From the NCBI GenBank assembly GCA_963829235.1, contig CAWHIF010000007.1, forward strand, positions 84,830 to 148,829: DNA of 64,000 nt, read 5' to 3'. Below the pieces are notes generated by a model, which was not told where the DNA came from, made no database searches, and saw nothing but the letters and a program-made list of their open reading frames with translations. How positions within the stretch are numbered: the first letter of the stretch is position 1; each line of letters starts with the position of its first letter. Origin of the DNA: Bog-756 sp963829235 (lineage in GTDB: Bacteria > Actinomycetota > Acidimicrobiia > Acidimicrobiales > RAAP-2). Shown piece after piece: positions 7,732 to 17,461 of the stretch. Both the position numbers and the translations under genes were made by a program.

Positions 7732-10700
7732 ATGAGTGCGTTGGCGGGAACAAACCATCCCAGACGACGCCTGGCGTCGAGCTTGTGCGCCGTCGGACTG
7801 CTGTTGACCGGCGTCCTCTCCCTTTCGGCGGTGGTGCTGCCCGCCCAAGAGGCCGGGGCGGCGACGGATACGGTGACGAACTGCTCTGGGGATCCCGGCA
7901 CGGCAGGTTCCTTGCCCAACGAGATCGCGGGTGCAGGCGCGGGGGACACCATCGTGTTCTCGCTGTCCTGTTCGACGATCACCCTCACGTCGACGATCGT
8001 GATCTCGCAGGACCTGACAATCAACGGGCCTGGACAAACCAGCCTGGCCGTCGATGGCGGTGGAACCACGGAGCCTTTCCAAGTCTCGAGCGGCACCGTG
8101 TCCATCTCTGGTCTGACCATCCAGAATGGAAGCGGAACAGATGGTGGTGGCATCGAGAACAGCGGCAACCTCACGGTGAGCAACAGCTCCCTCGCCAGCA
8201 ACTCGGCAACAGGTGGCGGCGGTGCCATCGACAACAGCGGCGGCGGAACCCTGACTGTGACCAGCTCAACGCTGTCGGGGAACTCGGCGGGAACCGGTGG
8301 TGGCGCCATCGACAACAGCGGCAGCGGAACCCTTACTGTGACCAGCTCAACGCTGTCGGGGAACTCAGCCGGGACGGACGGGGGTGCCATCGACAACCTG
8401 GGCACGGTCACAGTAGAAGAGAGCACCTTGTCGGGGAATACGGCCGGGAACTACGGCGGTGGCATCGAGAGCAACGACGCCACCATGACTGTCGACAGCT
8501 CCACTGTGTCGGGAAACAGCGCCATCAGTGACGGCGGCGGCGTCGACATCGAGGACGACGACGCCCACGGAATGTCAACGATCGACAACAGCACCGTGAC
8601 GAGCAACGGCGCGCCCTTCGGCGGTGGGATCCAGGACGATCAAGGTCCGCTCACGATCGGGGCCACCATCGTGGCCGAGAGCACGCCGGACACCGACTGT
8701 GCCGTGAATGCCAGTGTTACCGACCAGGGCTACAACATCGACGACGACGGGACGTGCGCATTCACCGGCCCCGGCAACAATTCGGGCACGCTTGACGGTA
8801 CCCTCGGATCGTTGGCCAACAACGGGGGGCCGACCCAGACCGTCGCCCTCGAGCCTGGGAGCCCCGCCAGCGGCCTCGTGACCGCCGCGCTGTGCCCGGC
8901 CACCGACCAGCGCGGTGTGACGATCATCACCACTCCATGTGATGCCGGCGCCTACGACACCAACGGAGCCTCCATCTCCTCCGTCACCGTCACCGGGAGC
9001 CTGGCCGCCCCGACGGTGACCATCTCGGGAACCGGATTCGGCAGCGAGTCCGAGCTCGGTTCAGCGACGCCACCGCCCGGCTGCCCAACGACCGGCTCGG
9101 ACTATGACAATTTCTACTACTTCTCCTTCTCCGATGTAACCGCGGGGTGGCAGGCCGGACAAGGTGGGAACTGCACCGGGGTGTCCATCTCGGGATACTC
9201 GGGCACCGGGATCACCTTCACGTTCGGCAGCGGCTACGGCAACGACTACAACTCCAACGAATTCGGTTCCCTCGGCTACGGTGACAGCTTTCAGATGAGC
9301 GTGCTGGGCGACACCTACAACGGCTCGATCGCCCCATTCTCACCGACGCCGACCATCACCTCGGTCACCATCACAGGTACCCTGGCCACCCCGACGGTGA
9401 CCGTGTCGGGGTCCGGGTTCGGCATGCAGTCCGACCTTCTGCCACCGGTGCCTGCAGGCTGCTCGAATACCGGCTCGGACTATGACAACAACTTCTACCT
9501 CACCGATGGCTGGGGGGCTGGAGAGGGGATCGTAGGACCCGAGGACTGCACAGGGGTGTTCGTCTCGTCGTACACAAGCAACCAGATCACCTTCACCTTC
9601 GGGAACGGCTACGGGAGCGGCAACGGCGAATACGGCGGTCTGTCCCCGGGCGACAGTTTCCAGATGCACGTGCTCGGCGCCACCTACGATGGCACCGTCC
9701 CGGTCCTGCCGCCGAGCATCGACGGGGTCACCTTCGGCGGCAATCCCACCAATCCGACGGTGACCGTGTCGGGGTCCGGTTTCGGCGCCCTGGCCGACCT
9801 CGGGACGGCGGCCCCCAGCGGTAACGGCGGCTCCGACTACGGCAACAACTTCTACTTCTCCGATAACTCGAGCGGTGCCTTCGGAGCATGGCAGGCCGGA
9901 CAGGCAGGCGACACGATCGGGCTGGTCATCTCGGTGTACTCGGACGACCAGATCACCTTCACCTTCGACGGCGATTACTCCGTGTTCGGCCCGGTGTCGG
10001 ACGGCGACAGCTTCTCGGTGAGGCTGTTCGGGGTCACCTACAACGGCACGGCCTCGCTCGGTACCGGCTACACCTGTGCCGGCTTCGGGTCGACCAGCTT
10101 CCCGGTGGTGGTGTCCGAATCGCCGGCCCCGCCGGCCAGCATCGACGACGGCGGGACCTTCCAGACGGCCCCGGCTGCCCAGCTGACCATCCCGGCGACG
10201 GTCATCAACGACTTCATCGGCGACGGGGCCACCTCGCTCACCATCGCCTCCCAGACCACCGCCATCGACGGCCTCAACGCGGTCGGGGGGTCGCCGAGCG
10301 GAGCAGTCGATCCCAGCACCGAGTCGGGCTCGGCCTCCAACCTGCCCCTCAGCCACACCCTGGCGGCCGACACCCCGTTCACCTACGACACCAGCTACAA
10401 CCCGGTCACCTTCCAGACCGGTCCGGGGACCGGTCAGGTCTTCCTCACCCCCGGGGCCATCTCGGCCGAGGTCACCTTGGTCATCGGCGGGACCCCGACC
10501 CCCGAGTCCATCTCCTGTACGCCCCCCTCCGGGGTGGCCGCTCTCGGGACGACCACGGTCAACGCGCCCGCGGCCGCCCCCACCTTCCAGGTGCCCCCGT
10601 CCACCCCGCCCCTCCAGAACCAGGTCAGCGCGGGCACCGACGGCGGATGGGGGGCCACCATCGCCAATACGTCCAGGGCCTCGGTCACCGGGCTGTCGGC

Positions 10701-11532
10701 CCGCGTGCGGGTCACCGACGGCCACGGCACGCCCACCTTCGACCTGGCCGGCATGGCCGCCTCGGGCACCACCTGTGCCAACGCCGGGTCGGGCAAGCTG
10801 ACCTGTTCCATCGGGACCCTGGCCGCCGGGGCCGCTGACACCCTCGACGTGCTGGTGGACACCAACGGTCTCCCCGACGGCGCCACCATCACCGGCTCGG
10901 CCACGGTGACCTCGTCCAATGCCGGGACCCAGGCCACCACCCTCGGGGCCATCGGGGTGGTGGTGGTCGAGGGCGGCGACGGCACGAAGGCGGTGGCCGC
11001 CCCCGGGATCGCCCTCGTGAGCACCAAGGCCACCCTGAAGAAGGCCAAGGCCTCGGTGTCGCTCACCCTGCCCAAGGCCAAGATCAAGGTCAAAAAGAGG
11101 GTGGGGGAGGTCGGTGGGACCGGCCCCTCCGCCTCGGGCACCATCACCATCAGCCCCCCGCCGGTGGCGGTGACCCTCGAGTCGCTGTCCCCCTCGGCCG
11201 AGCCGGCCCTGTGCCCGCCCACCGGGTCGACCAAGTGCGAGGGCAACATCATCCAGGTGTTCGGCAACTTCTCGCTCTACACCAGCAAGCTCAACCCCAT
11301 CGTGGCCACGGTCAAGTTCTTCTACGGCACGAAGGTCCCGGCCGGCACGGTCTACTTCTTGAAGCCCAACGGCAAGACCGTGGACAAGCTGTCCACCTGC
11401 AAGAAGACGGCCAGCGGCTACGACACCCCGTGCCTGTCCGGCGCCGAGAAGGACCTCGGGACCACCGGCAACAAGTACGCCGAGGACACCGTCTACTTCA
11501 CCGGGAACGACCCGGCCATGGGGCGCCGCTGA
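7732..11532 (+). CDS. Large secreted beta-helix/IPT-repeat surface protein
   Basis: A 1266-residue exported protein. The signal peptide covers about residues 1-43 (basic start, hydrophobic SLCAVGLLLTGVLSLSAVVL, Ala-rich cleavage site). Residues 50-410 form a parallel beta-helix rich in GG-x-I-x-N-S-G turns, of the choice-of-anchor Q/Pectate_lyase_3-like type, with a near-identical 27-residue unit repeated around residues 163-216. Residues 414-535, 540-655 and 660-775 are three IPT/TIG-like repeats, each with a TVT(I/V)SG(T/S)GFG motif and ending near D-S-F and T-Y-N/D-G. Residues 780-1266 are a long Thr/Pro/Ala-rich region with a Lys-rich stretch near 1099-1125 and a Cys-containing end. No LPXTG or membrane anchor is seen. 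It is probably an adhesin or matrix protein. Confidence 0.85.
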   Translation: MSALAGTNHPRRRLASSLCAVGLLLTGVLSLSAVVLPAQEAGAATDTVTNCSGDPGTAGSLPNEIAGAGAGDTIVFSLSCSTITLTSTIVISQDLTINGPGQTSLAVDGGGTTEPFQVSSGTVSISGLTIQNGSGTDGGGIENSGNLTVSNSSLASNSATGGGGAIDNSGGGTLTVTSSTLSGNSAGTGGGAIDNSGSGTLTVTSSTLSGNSAGTDGGAIDNLGTVTVEESTLSGNTAGNYGGGIESNDATMTVDSSTVSGNSAISDGGGVDIEDDDAHGMSTIDNSTVTSNGAPFGGGIQDDQGPLTIGATIVAESTPDTDCAVNASVTDQGYNIDDDGTCAFTGPGNNSGTLDGTLGSLANNGGPTQTVALEPGSPASGLVTAALCPATDQRGVTIITTPCDAGAYDTNGASISSVTVTGSLAAPTVTISGTGFGSESELGSATPPPGCPTTGSDYDNFYYFSFSDVTAGWQAGQGGNCTGVSISGYSGTGITFTFGSGYGNDYNSNEFGSLGYGDSFQMSVLGDTYNGSIAPFSPTPTITSVTITGTLATPTVTVSGSGFGMQSDLLPPVPAGCSNTGSDYDNNFYLTDGWGAGEGIVGPEDCTGVFVSSYTSNQITFTFGNGYGSGNGEYGGLSPGDSFQMHVLGATYDGTVPVLPPSIDGVTFGGNPTNPTVTVSGSGFGALADLGTAAPSGNGGSDYGNNFYFSDNSSGAFGAWQAGQAGDTIGLVISVYSDDQITFTFDGDYSVFGPVSDGDSFSVRLFGVTYNGTASLGTGYTCAGFGSTSFPVVVSESPAPPASIDDGGTFQTAPAAQLTIPATVINDFIGDGATSLTIASQTTAIDGLNAVGGSPSGAVDPSTESGSASNLPLSHTLAADTPFTYDTSYNPVTFQTGPGTGQVFLTPGAISAEVTLVIGGTPTPESISCTPPSGVAALGTTTVNAPAAAPTFQVPPSTPPLQNQVSAGTDGGWGATIANTSRASVTGLSARVRVTDGHGTPTFDLAGMAASGTTCANAGSGKLTCSIGTLAAGAADTLDVLVDTNGLPDGATITGSATVTSSNAGTQATTLGAIGVVVVEGGDGTKAVAAPGIALVSTKATLKKAKASVSLTLPKAKIKVKKRVGEVGGTGPSASGTITISPPPVAVTLESLSPSAEPALCPPTGSTKCEGNIIQVFGNFSLYTSKLNPIVATVKFFYGTKVPAGTVYFLKPNGKTVDKLSTCKKTASGYDTPCLSGAEKDLGTTGNKYAEDTVYFTGNDPAMGRR
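8220..8382 (+). repeat. In-frame tandem repeat of about 81 bp
   Basis: Two almost identical copies of an 81-base unit lie back to back inside the beta-helix part of the large surface gene, encoding AIDNSG(G/S)GTLTVTSSTLSG. A third, diverged unit follows. Copy-number change would keep the frame. Confidence 0.8.
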
Positions 11533-11674
11533 GGGAACCCCGGCCCCGGACCGGCCCAGGTGGGTCGATTGGCTGATCCGGGCACCTCGGGTGGGGTACC
11601 AGGGACGCGCCGGATCGGGAGACGGTAGCAGACACCCGAGAACCGTTTCCCGACCTGCGGGCAATACTCAGTCG

Positions 11675-12298
11675 ATGGGGAAGAACCAGGAGGCGGGCGG
11701 AACCGACGCTCAGCATATCGAGCGGTCTCTGTTGGACCCCGACGCGTTCGCCATCCTCTTCGATCGGCACGCAGTGCCTTTGCACCGCTACATCGTCAGC
11801 AGGGTCGGTCGCCGTGACGCCGCAGATCTCGTCGGCGAAACATTTTCGACCGCGTTCCGTTCCCGGAGGTCATACGACCTGGAGCGATCTGACGCCCGCC
11901 CATGGCTCTTCGGTATCGCGACAAACATCTCCCATCACTACTGGCGCACCGAGGGTCGCAGGGCCCGGAGCGAGGGGGCGGTCTCCCCCGGCAGCGACGT
12001 TGACGACCAAGGAGAGCAGGTTCTCGCCAGGATCTTCTTCGAAAGCCTGCGCGCACCCATCGGCAGGGCACTGGGCCAGATCGATGGCGCCGCGCTCGAC
12101 GTCCTGCTTCTGGTGGCCGGACCGGAGCTCAGTTATGAAGAGGTCGCAACCGCCCTTGGCATTCCCATCGGCACCGTCCGGTCGCGCTTGTCCCGCGCCC
12201 GAAGGCAGCTTCGAGAACTTCTTGGCGACTCCGGGCAATACCTGGATGAACTGTCGTCAGTCGAACGGGCTCCGATGGCAAAGAGGGGTTCACCATGA
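11675..12298 (+). CDS. ECF-type RNA polymerase sigma factor
   Basis: A 207-residue sigma-70 family protein with regions 2 and 4 only. Region 2 (about residues 22-90) contains DAADLVGETFSTAFRSR and the RPWLFGIATNIS segment typical of ECF factors. Region 4 (about 128-180) contains LSYEEVATALGIPIGTVRSRLSRARRQLR, the helix-turn-helix. The start at 11675 is the first ATG that gives a normal-length N-terminus; no strong Shine-Dalgarno is present and an in-frame ATG lies 84 bases upstream. Its stop overlaps the next start (ATGA), coupling it to a membrane protein that could act as its anti-sigma factor. Confidence 0.92.
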   Translation: MGKNQEAGGTDAQHIERSLLDPDAFAILFDRHAVPLHRYIVSRVGRRDAADLVGETFSTAFRSRRSYDLERSDARPWLFGIATNISHHYWRTEGRRARSEGAVSPGSDVDDQGEQVLARIFFESLRAPIGRALGQIDGAALDVLLLVAGPELSYEEVATALGIPIGTVRSRLSRARRQLRELLGDSGQYLDELSSVERAPMAKRGSP

Positions 12299-13668
12299 GC
12301 ACCGAACTGGATTTGGTCCACGACCTCATGAGAGACGTGGAGATACAAGAGGACGAGATGTTGTCTGCTCGTTCAATTCTCGACGCCGCAATCAGAGTGG
12401 AGGTCGATGGGCGCGATCGAGCCGAGACGGAACCGGAGCCCCGACGGGCGAGACCCCGAACGTCAGGTCGCATTGCCCGTTGGTCGATCGGAGTTGCAGC
12501 CGTCGCGGCGGCATTTCTCCTGGTGCTCGAGCTTATCCCGGCGTCGAAGTCCACCGCCCGCCTGTCAGTTGCTGCGGCCCAGCTGTCCCGACTGGTCGAC
12601 TCGGTCAAGCCACTCCCCCCGCTCCGCGCCGGACAGTGGTCGTCATATCAGCTTCACGGGGACCTGACGGCAACGGTTGACATCGGCACCACTCCCCCAA
12701 CGGACGCCGCTGCGTCCATCCCGATCGGGGTTACCGAGTGGTCGAACTCGACCGGCGCGTCATGCACGTCACAGCAACTGGGCACGGCCTCGTTCGCCAA
12801 CCCCGCGAATGCCCAGGCATGGCACGCGATGGGTCTGATCGACACGCCGGCCAACCAACCGGCAACCGGCTGCGACGGCGACACCGGACCCCTCGCCGAT
12901 ACCGGGGCCACGCTGCCGGCCATCGACGGGTCGAGCATTACTCACAGCCCGTCGACCCTCGTGGCGCAGCTGGAAGCAGGAACCACGGGAATCTCACGGA
13001 TCGACAGTGTCGGTGGCGGGGATCCCTCCCAAGAGGGAGCCTTCATCCGGCTGACCTACCTTCTTGTCGGCCCGATCACCGGAAGCTGGCCCGGGCTGGG
13101 CCAGGAGCTTCTCGAGGCCATGGCCCATCTTCCCGGGGTGGTGGCGCTGGGAAAGAGTACCTCCCACTCAGGACGGCAAGGCCTGGCCTTCACCTCCCGA
13201 TCTCAGCCGGGCGCGGTACTGCCGGTTGTGGTGCTCGACCCGAATTCCGGCTCGCTGCTCGAGGCCCGCGATCTGAACATGTCGGTACTCACTTCGGAGG
13301 CGGAGGATTTCATCGGGGGCTCGTCGTCGCCACTGTTCACCTACGGCGGGGGTTACGGACTCACCGCACAGTGGATCGACCCGATTGCACCTCCTGCGGT
13401 CGTCGGACAAGCCTCGTTGCCCAACTGGATCGACAACATCCATATCGTCGACGCAGTGGCCAAACCGACCACGACCCAGGCGGAAGTCTCGCCCGTCGTG
13501 CAGCCGTTTTTGGCTGCGGGGGACACCTTTGCGGCTGCGGGGGAAGGTATGGGTGGCAGGGTGCTCGGGTACGACATCACCGTTGTGGGTACCACGGCCG
13601 ACGAAGCCGCTGTCGTTGAAGCGCTGACATCCTCCGGTCTGTTCGAGAGCGTGACGGTCAGGATGTGA
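12295..13668 (+). CDS. Single-pass membrane protein, CU044_5270-like, possible anti-sigma partner
   Basis: A 457-residue protein. Residues 1-60 are charged and cytoplasmic, residues 63-81 form one transmembrane helix (SIGVAAVAAAFLLVLEL), and about 375 residues lie outside. This architecture and the coupling to an ECF sigma gene match the CU044_5270 family often annotated beside sigma factors in actinobacteria. I see no zinc-type anti-sigma motif (HxxxCxxC) in the cytoplasmic part. The outer domain has two Cys pairs near 160 and 186. An anti-sigma or surface-sensing role is inference. Confidence 0.7.
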   Translation: MSTELDLVHDLMRDVEIQEDEMLSARSILDAAIRVEVDGRDRAETEPEPRRARPRTSGRIARWSIGVAAVAAAFLLVLELIPASKSTARLSVAAAQLSRLVDSVKPLPPLRAGQWSSYQLHGDLTATVDIGTTPPTDAAASIPIGVTEWSNSTGASCTSQQLGTASFANPANAQAWHAMGLIDTPANQPATGCDGDTGPLADTGATLPAIDGSSITHSPSTLVAQLEAGTTGISRIDSVGGGDPSQEGAFIRLTYLLVGPITGSWPGLGQELLEAMAHLPGVVALGKSTSHSGRQGLAFTSRSQPGAVLPVVVLDPNSGSLLEARDLNMSVLTSEAEDFIGGSSSPLFTYGGGYGLTAQWIDPIAPPAVVGQASLPNWIDNIHIVDAVAKPTTTQAEVSPVVQPFLAAGDTFAAAGEGMGGRVLGYDITVVGTTADEAAVVEALTSSGLFESVTVRM

Positions 13669-13732
13669 ACCGATACGGTTGTGGCCAGCGCGAGTGTGTG
13701 GCATCGGGACGTCGGCGAACACAGGGAATGTC

Positions 13733-15373
13733 GTGACCTCGGTGGAGCGGATCAATCCACGCCAAGACGACACCCGGAACCGTCGCCGTCTGGTGGGCCG
13801 GAGCGTCCTGATCGGCTTGTCCGTCCTGGGTGTCTTGTCCCTCGGGGGCGTGGCCTACGCCTACTACATCACCCACGATCTCAACCGGGTCACGGTCAGG
13901 GGACTGCACGGTCCACTGACAACCGGATCTGAGGCCGGAAGCGAGAACATTCTGATGATGGGCTCCACCTCACGGTGTGCCCTCACCGTCCAGAACCCGG
14001 CGTACGGCTTGTGCTCCCAAGGGGTGAACGGTGTCAACAGCGACGTGATCATGATCCTCCACGCCGATCCGACAACCCATCAGTTGGCGCTCCTGTCCAT
14101 CCCGCGGGATCTGTTCATCCCGAACGCCCGCGCCGAAGGGGCCAACAAGATCGATGCCGGCCTGTACGAGGGCCCGACCCAGTTGGTGGCAGCCATCGAA
14201 GAGGACTTCGGGATTCCCATTCAACACACCGTCGAGGTCAACTTCGATCAGTTCGCCAACGTGGTCACCGCACTGGGCGGTATCAACATGCGATTTCCGA
14301 TGTCGGTGTTCGATGCCAACTCGGGTTTGAACGTGCAGGCGGCGCCCTGTGTCCACCTCGACGGCACCCAGGCCCTCCAGGTGGTCCGGGCCCGTGAGCT
14401 CCAGTACGACGACGACCCGAGCACCGACGGCACTGACGCCGAGCTCTGGCCCAAGGAAGGCCTGAGCGACCTGGCCCGGATCCGCCGGGACCACGAGTTT
14501 CTCCGCGTGCTGGCAACTGCCGTGTCCAAGAAGGGGCTCGGAAACCCGATCACCGATGTCGACCTCATCAACTCGGTCAAGAGCGACCTGACCTTCGACA
14601 CCGACTGGCCGGTCAGCGACATGGAAAACCTGGTGCTCAACTTCCACTCCGTGGACATCGACTCGGTGCCGCAGCTGACCTTGCCGGTGTCCGTGGTCTA
14701 CGACCCCGATGGGCCGCCGAACACCGGGGACTACGAGTATGAAGGAAGTGCGGGCTTCGGCTACGGCGATGTGGAATTCCCATCAGAGGCACAGGATCAA
14801 TCCGCCATCGACCAGGTCCTCGACATCAAGGCGAAGACCGACTCCATGACCGGGAAGCCGCTGCCGTCGCCGGCGACGGTGACCGTTTCGGTGCAGAACG
14901 GTACCGGCACGTACGACCAGGCCACCGATACAGCCTCTGCGCTGGCAGGCCTCGGGTTCAAGGCAACTGCGGCGGGAGACGTCACTCCGGTGGGCGATCT
15001 GTCCGAGACCGTCGTCTCTTACGGCTCTCGGGCTCCGGCTGCAGAGGCCGCCGCTGAAGCGGTGACCCGCTCGATGTCAGGAGCGGTGATCATGGCCTAT
15101 GACCCCAGCCAGGTTACGGCAGGGGCCGAGGTGACCGTGGTGACGGGAACTCAGTTCGCGGTGAACACGGCCCCGCCCGTCACCCCGACGTCGACACCGA
15201 CGACCGGTGCCGGCAGCGCCACCTCGACGACTCCATCCGCCACATCGACAACGACCACGACCAACCCGAACATTGCCGAACCGTCGGCCAGCAACGCCCG
15301 ACCTCAGCCCTGGGACCCCCGGGCGTGTTCCGCCGGAACCACGCCGACCGCACCGGTGGCGAACCAGACGTAG
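13733..15373 (+). CDS. LCP (LytR-CpsA-Psr) family cell-wall glycopolymer transferase
   Basis: A 546-residue membrane-anchored enzyme of the family that transfers lipid-linked glycopolymers to peptidoglycan. One transmembrane helix is near residues 22-46. The LCP domain follows (about 75-290) with NILMMGS, NSDVIMIL (catalytic-site Asp), SIPRDLFIP (pyrophosphate-binding Arg) and the late VVRAREL Arg motif. A LytR_C domain is near 370-465 (TVSVQNGTG), then a Thr/Ser/Pro-rich tail. The GTG at 13733 is chosen because it follows GGGA and gives a sensible cytoplasmic tail; a TTG at 13679 is possible. It faces a paralogue at 15432-17069 tail to tail, only 58 bases apart. Confidence 0.92.
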   Translation: MTSVERINPRQDDTRNRRRLVGRSVLIGLSVLGVLSLGGVAYAYYITHDLNRVTVRGLHGPLTTGSEAGSENILMMGSTSRCALTVQNPAYGLCSQGVNGVNSDVIMILHADPTTHQLALLSIPRDLFIPNARAEGANKIDAGLYEGPTQLVAAIEEDFGIPIQHTVEVNFDQFANVVTALGGINMRFPMSVFDANSGLNVQAAPCVHLDGTQALQVVRARELQYDDDPSTDGTDAELWPKEGLSDLARIRRDHEFLRVLATAVSKKGLGNPITDVDLINSVKSDLTFDTDWPVSDMENLVLNFHSVDIDSVPQLTLPVSVVYDPDGPPNTGDYEYEGSAGFGYGDVEFPSEAQDQSAIDQVLDIKAKTDSMTGKPLPSPATVTVSVQNGTGTYDQATDTASALAGLGFKATAAGDVTPVGDLSETVVSYGSRAPAAEAAAEAVTRSMSGAVIMAYDPSQVTAGAEVTVVTGTQFAVNTAPPVTPTSTPTTGAGSATSTTPSATSTTTTTNPNIAEPSASNARPQPWDPRACSAGTTPTAPVANQT

Positions 15374-15431
15374 CCTCCAGGACGGGCGGAGGGATGAACC
15401 GGAGAGGGCAGAACCGTTGTCAATGGCCCTG

Positions 15432-17069
15432 TCACTCCCCACCAGACGCCGTACACGCACGAGGATCCCAGGGCGATAAGGGCTCGACCGAGGAGGTCGG
15501 CGCGCTGAACTCCTGACTGGAAGGAGAAGGAATGGTGGTAGTGGTGGACGGAGTGCTCGCGGTGGTGGTGCTCGAGCCAGCACCCGGAGTCGTCGTCGTG
15601 GTGGCAGGCGTGGCCGGAGGGTTCACCGAATAGTCAGTACCCGTTGTGACCGTGACCTGGGCTCCGTCTGTTGTCGGCCCGTAGGCAAGGATCACCGCGC
15701 CTGACATCGAATCAGCAACGGCCTGGGCTGCCGCCTCATCCGTCGGGGTCAACTGATCGTAGGTCACCAGTGTTTCGGCTTGTTGGCCCACGGGCTGGGT
15801 ATCGCCGGTCCCCACGACATGGAAACCGAGCTCGCCAAGTCCCAAGGCGGTGATACCGGCTTGGTTGTACACGTCGGAGCCGTCGAGCACCGAAACCGTC
15901 ACACTGCTCGGCGCCGGTAGCGGTCCCCCGCTCATGGTGTCCGTCGTCGGCGCCACCCCGAGGAACTGGTCGACTACCTGCTTGTCCTCGGGCTGGATGG
16001 GGAACTCGATGTCTCCATAGTCGCTCCCGTCATAGTAGTAGTCGCCGAACTGGTCGACCTGGACCGGCAGCGTCAGTTGCGGCGCGTTCTGAATGTTGAC
16101 CCCGTGGTAGGTGAGAACCAGGCTCACCATGTCCGAAAGATTGAATCCGCTATCCACGGTCAGTTGGCCGACGACCCCGGAGACGAGTTGCTCATCGGTG
16201 ATGGGATTGCCGAGGCCGCGTTTGGACACTGCGGTTGCCAGGACCCGGAGGAACTCGTGATCCCGTTGAATGCGGGCCAGGTCGCTCTGCGCCTCCTGAG
16301 GCCAGTCGCTCGGATTCGGATCGGTGTCCCCCGGAGGCTGATACTGCAGATGGCGGGCCCGGACCACCTGGAGCGCCTGCCATCCGTTGAGGTAGCGGCA
16401 ACCGGTGGTGGTGACGTCGAGGTCCGAGTATGAATCGAACACGGGCTCGGGAAAGTCCATGTAGATCCCACCGAGCGCGTTGACTATGTTGCCGAAGCTG
16501 TCGAAGTTCAGCTCGACATAGTGCTGAATGGGGATTCCGAAGTCCTCCTCGACAGCTGCGACGAGTTGGCTCGGTCCCTCCTCGAGAGCGGCGTCGATCT
16601 TGTAGGCGCCCTCAACCCGAGCATTGGGGATGAACAGGTCACGGGGAATCGAGAGGATGGACACGCTCGGGATATTCGGATTGAGGTGGAGCACCATGAC
16701 GACGTCGCTGTTGACACCGTCGACGCCCTGAGAGCACAGCCCGTACGCGGTGGCTTGCACCGCGAGGGCGCAGCGGGAGGTCGAGCCGACCAGGAGGATG
16801 TTCTCGGTCCCGAGGTCGGCTCCTTTGACAGGGGCCTTGGCGAGCCCCTTGACTGCGATCCGGGTGATCTTGTGATTGAGGTACCACGCATAGCCGGCCC
16901 CACTGGCAGCCAGTACCACGACGAGCGCGGCGACGATGATCAGAGCCCGCTTGGTTTTCTTGAAGCGCCGGGGCTTGGCATCGTCGGCACGACCGGCGGT
17001 TCCGGCAGCCAGGGCGTCTTCCGGGCCATCGACATCGAGAGGATCCGGGTCGGGCTCCGAACGGGCCAT
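15432..17069 (-). CDS. LCP family cell-wall glycopolymer transferase, paralogue
   Basis: A 545-residue paralogue of the convergent neighbour, with the same order: cytoplasmic acidic/basic N-terminus, transmembrane helix 41-64, LCP domain with NILLVGSTSRC, NSDVVMVLH and SIPRDLFIPNA, the VVRARHLQY Arg motif, LytR_C near 375-475, and a Thr-rich tail. Shared Cys pairs (SRCAL, YGLCSQGV) and matching tails point to an old local inverted duplication. Both copies keep all visible active-site residues, so both are probably functional. The ATG start is well placed. Confidence 0.92.
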   Translation of the reverse strand: MARSEPDPDPLDVDGPEDALAAGTAGRADDAKPRRFKKTKRALIIVAALVVVLAASGAGYAWYLNHKITRIAVKGLAKAPVKGADLGTENILLVGSTSRCALAVQATAYGLCSQGVDGVNSDVVMVLHLNPNIPSVSILSIPRDLFIPNARVEGAYKIDAALEEGPSQLVAAVEEDFGIPIQHYVELNFDSFGNIVNALGGIYMDFPEPVFDSYSDLDVTTTGCRYLNGWQALQVVRARHLQYQPPGDTDPNPSDWPQEAQSDLARIQRDHEFLRVLATAVSKRGLGNPITDEQLVSGVVGQLTVDSGFNLSDMVSLVLTYHGVNIQNAPQLTLPVQVDQFGDYYYDGSDYGDIEFPIQPEDKQVVDQFLGVAPTTDTMSGGPLPAPSSVTVSVLDGSDVYNQAGITALGLGELGFHVVGTGDTQPVGQQAETLVTYDQLTPTDEAAAQAVADSMSGAVILAYGPTTDGAQVTVTTGTDYSVNPPATPATTTTTPGAGSSTTTASTPSTTTTIPSPSSQEFSAPTSSVEPLSPWDPRACTASGGE

Positions 17070-17278
17070 GAGCGACGGTATCAGTATTGGCCACTGTCCA
17101 GTGGGCCCTTTCCCAACCGCCTCTGAACTGGCCTTCCGTCAGCCGGCCCAATACCACCTCGAGAGGGCGAACGGGCTCGAGGCACTGGCTCGGGCCTTCT
17201 CCGTAACCTCTCGATGTCGATTCCGTCGGAGGAGGTGCGACCCTGTTCGCGCCCTGGATCCACCCTCAGGAACATGGC

Positions 17279-17461
17279 TCACCACTCGACGCCGGTCGAG
17301 ACACAGAATTCGTTGTTCTCAGGATCCGCCATCGTCACCCAGCGAGTCGGGCCGAAGCTCCGGCGGCCATCGTGGAGCCGCCGTGCGCCGAGCGCCTCCA
17401 GCCGGTTCACCTCGACCTCTCCAGCGTCGCTCTTCGAACCATTCCCCACCTCCTTATGGCA
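17279..17461 (-). pseudogene. C-terminal fragment of a VOC (glyoxalase-like) protein
   Basis: A 60-codon reverse frame ending at TGA 17279-17281 reads EVEVNRLEALGARRLHDG, then TRWVTMADPENNEFCV. This is the typical last beta-alpha-beta unit and the metal-ligand Glu motif (DPENNEFCV) of VOC-family proteins. There is no start codon or N-terminal half; a TAG precedes it. It is a decayed remnant. Confidence 0.75.

Noticed and set aside
9340..11664. Very long reverse open frame, over 770 codons
   Set aside because: It is the antisense of the large surface gene; extremely GC-rich third positions remove stops. Its translation is Gly/Arg-rich without domains.
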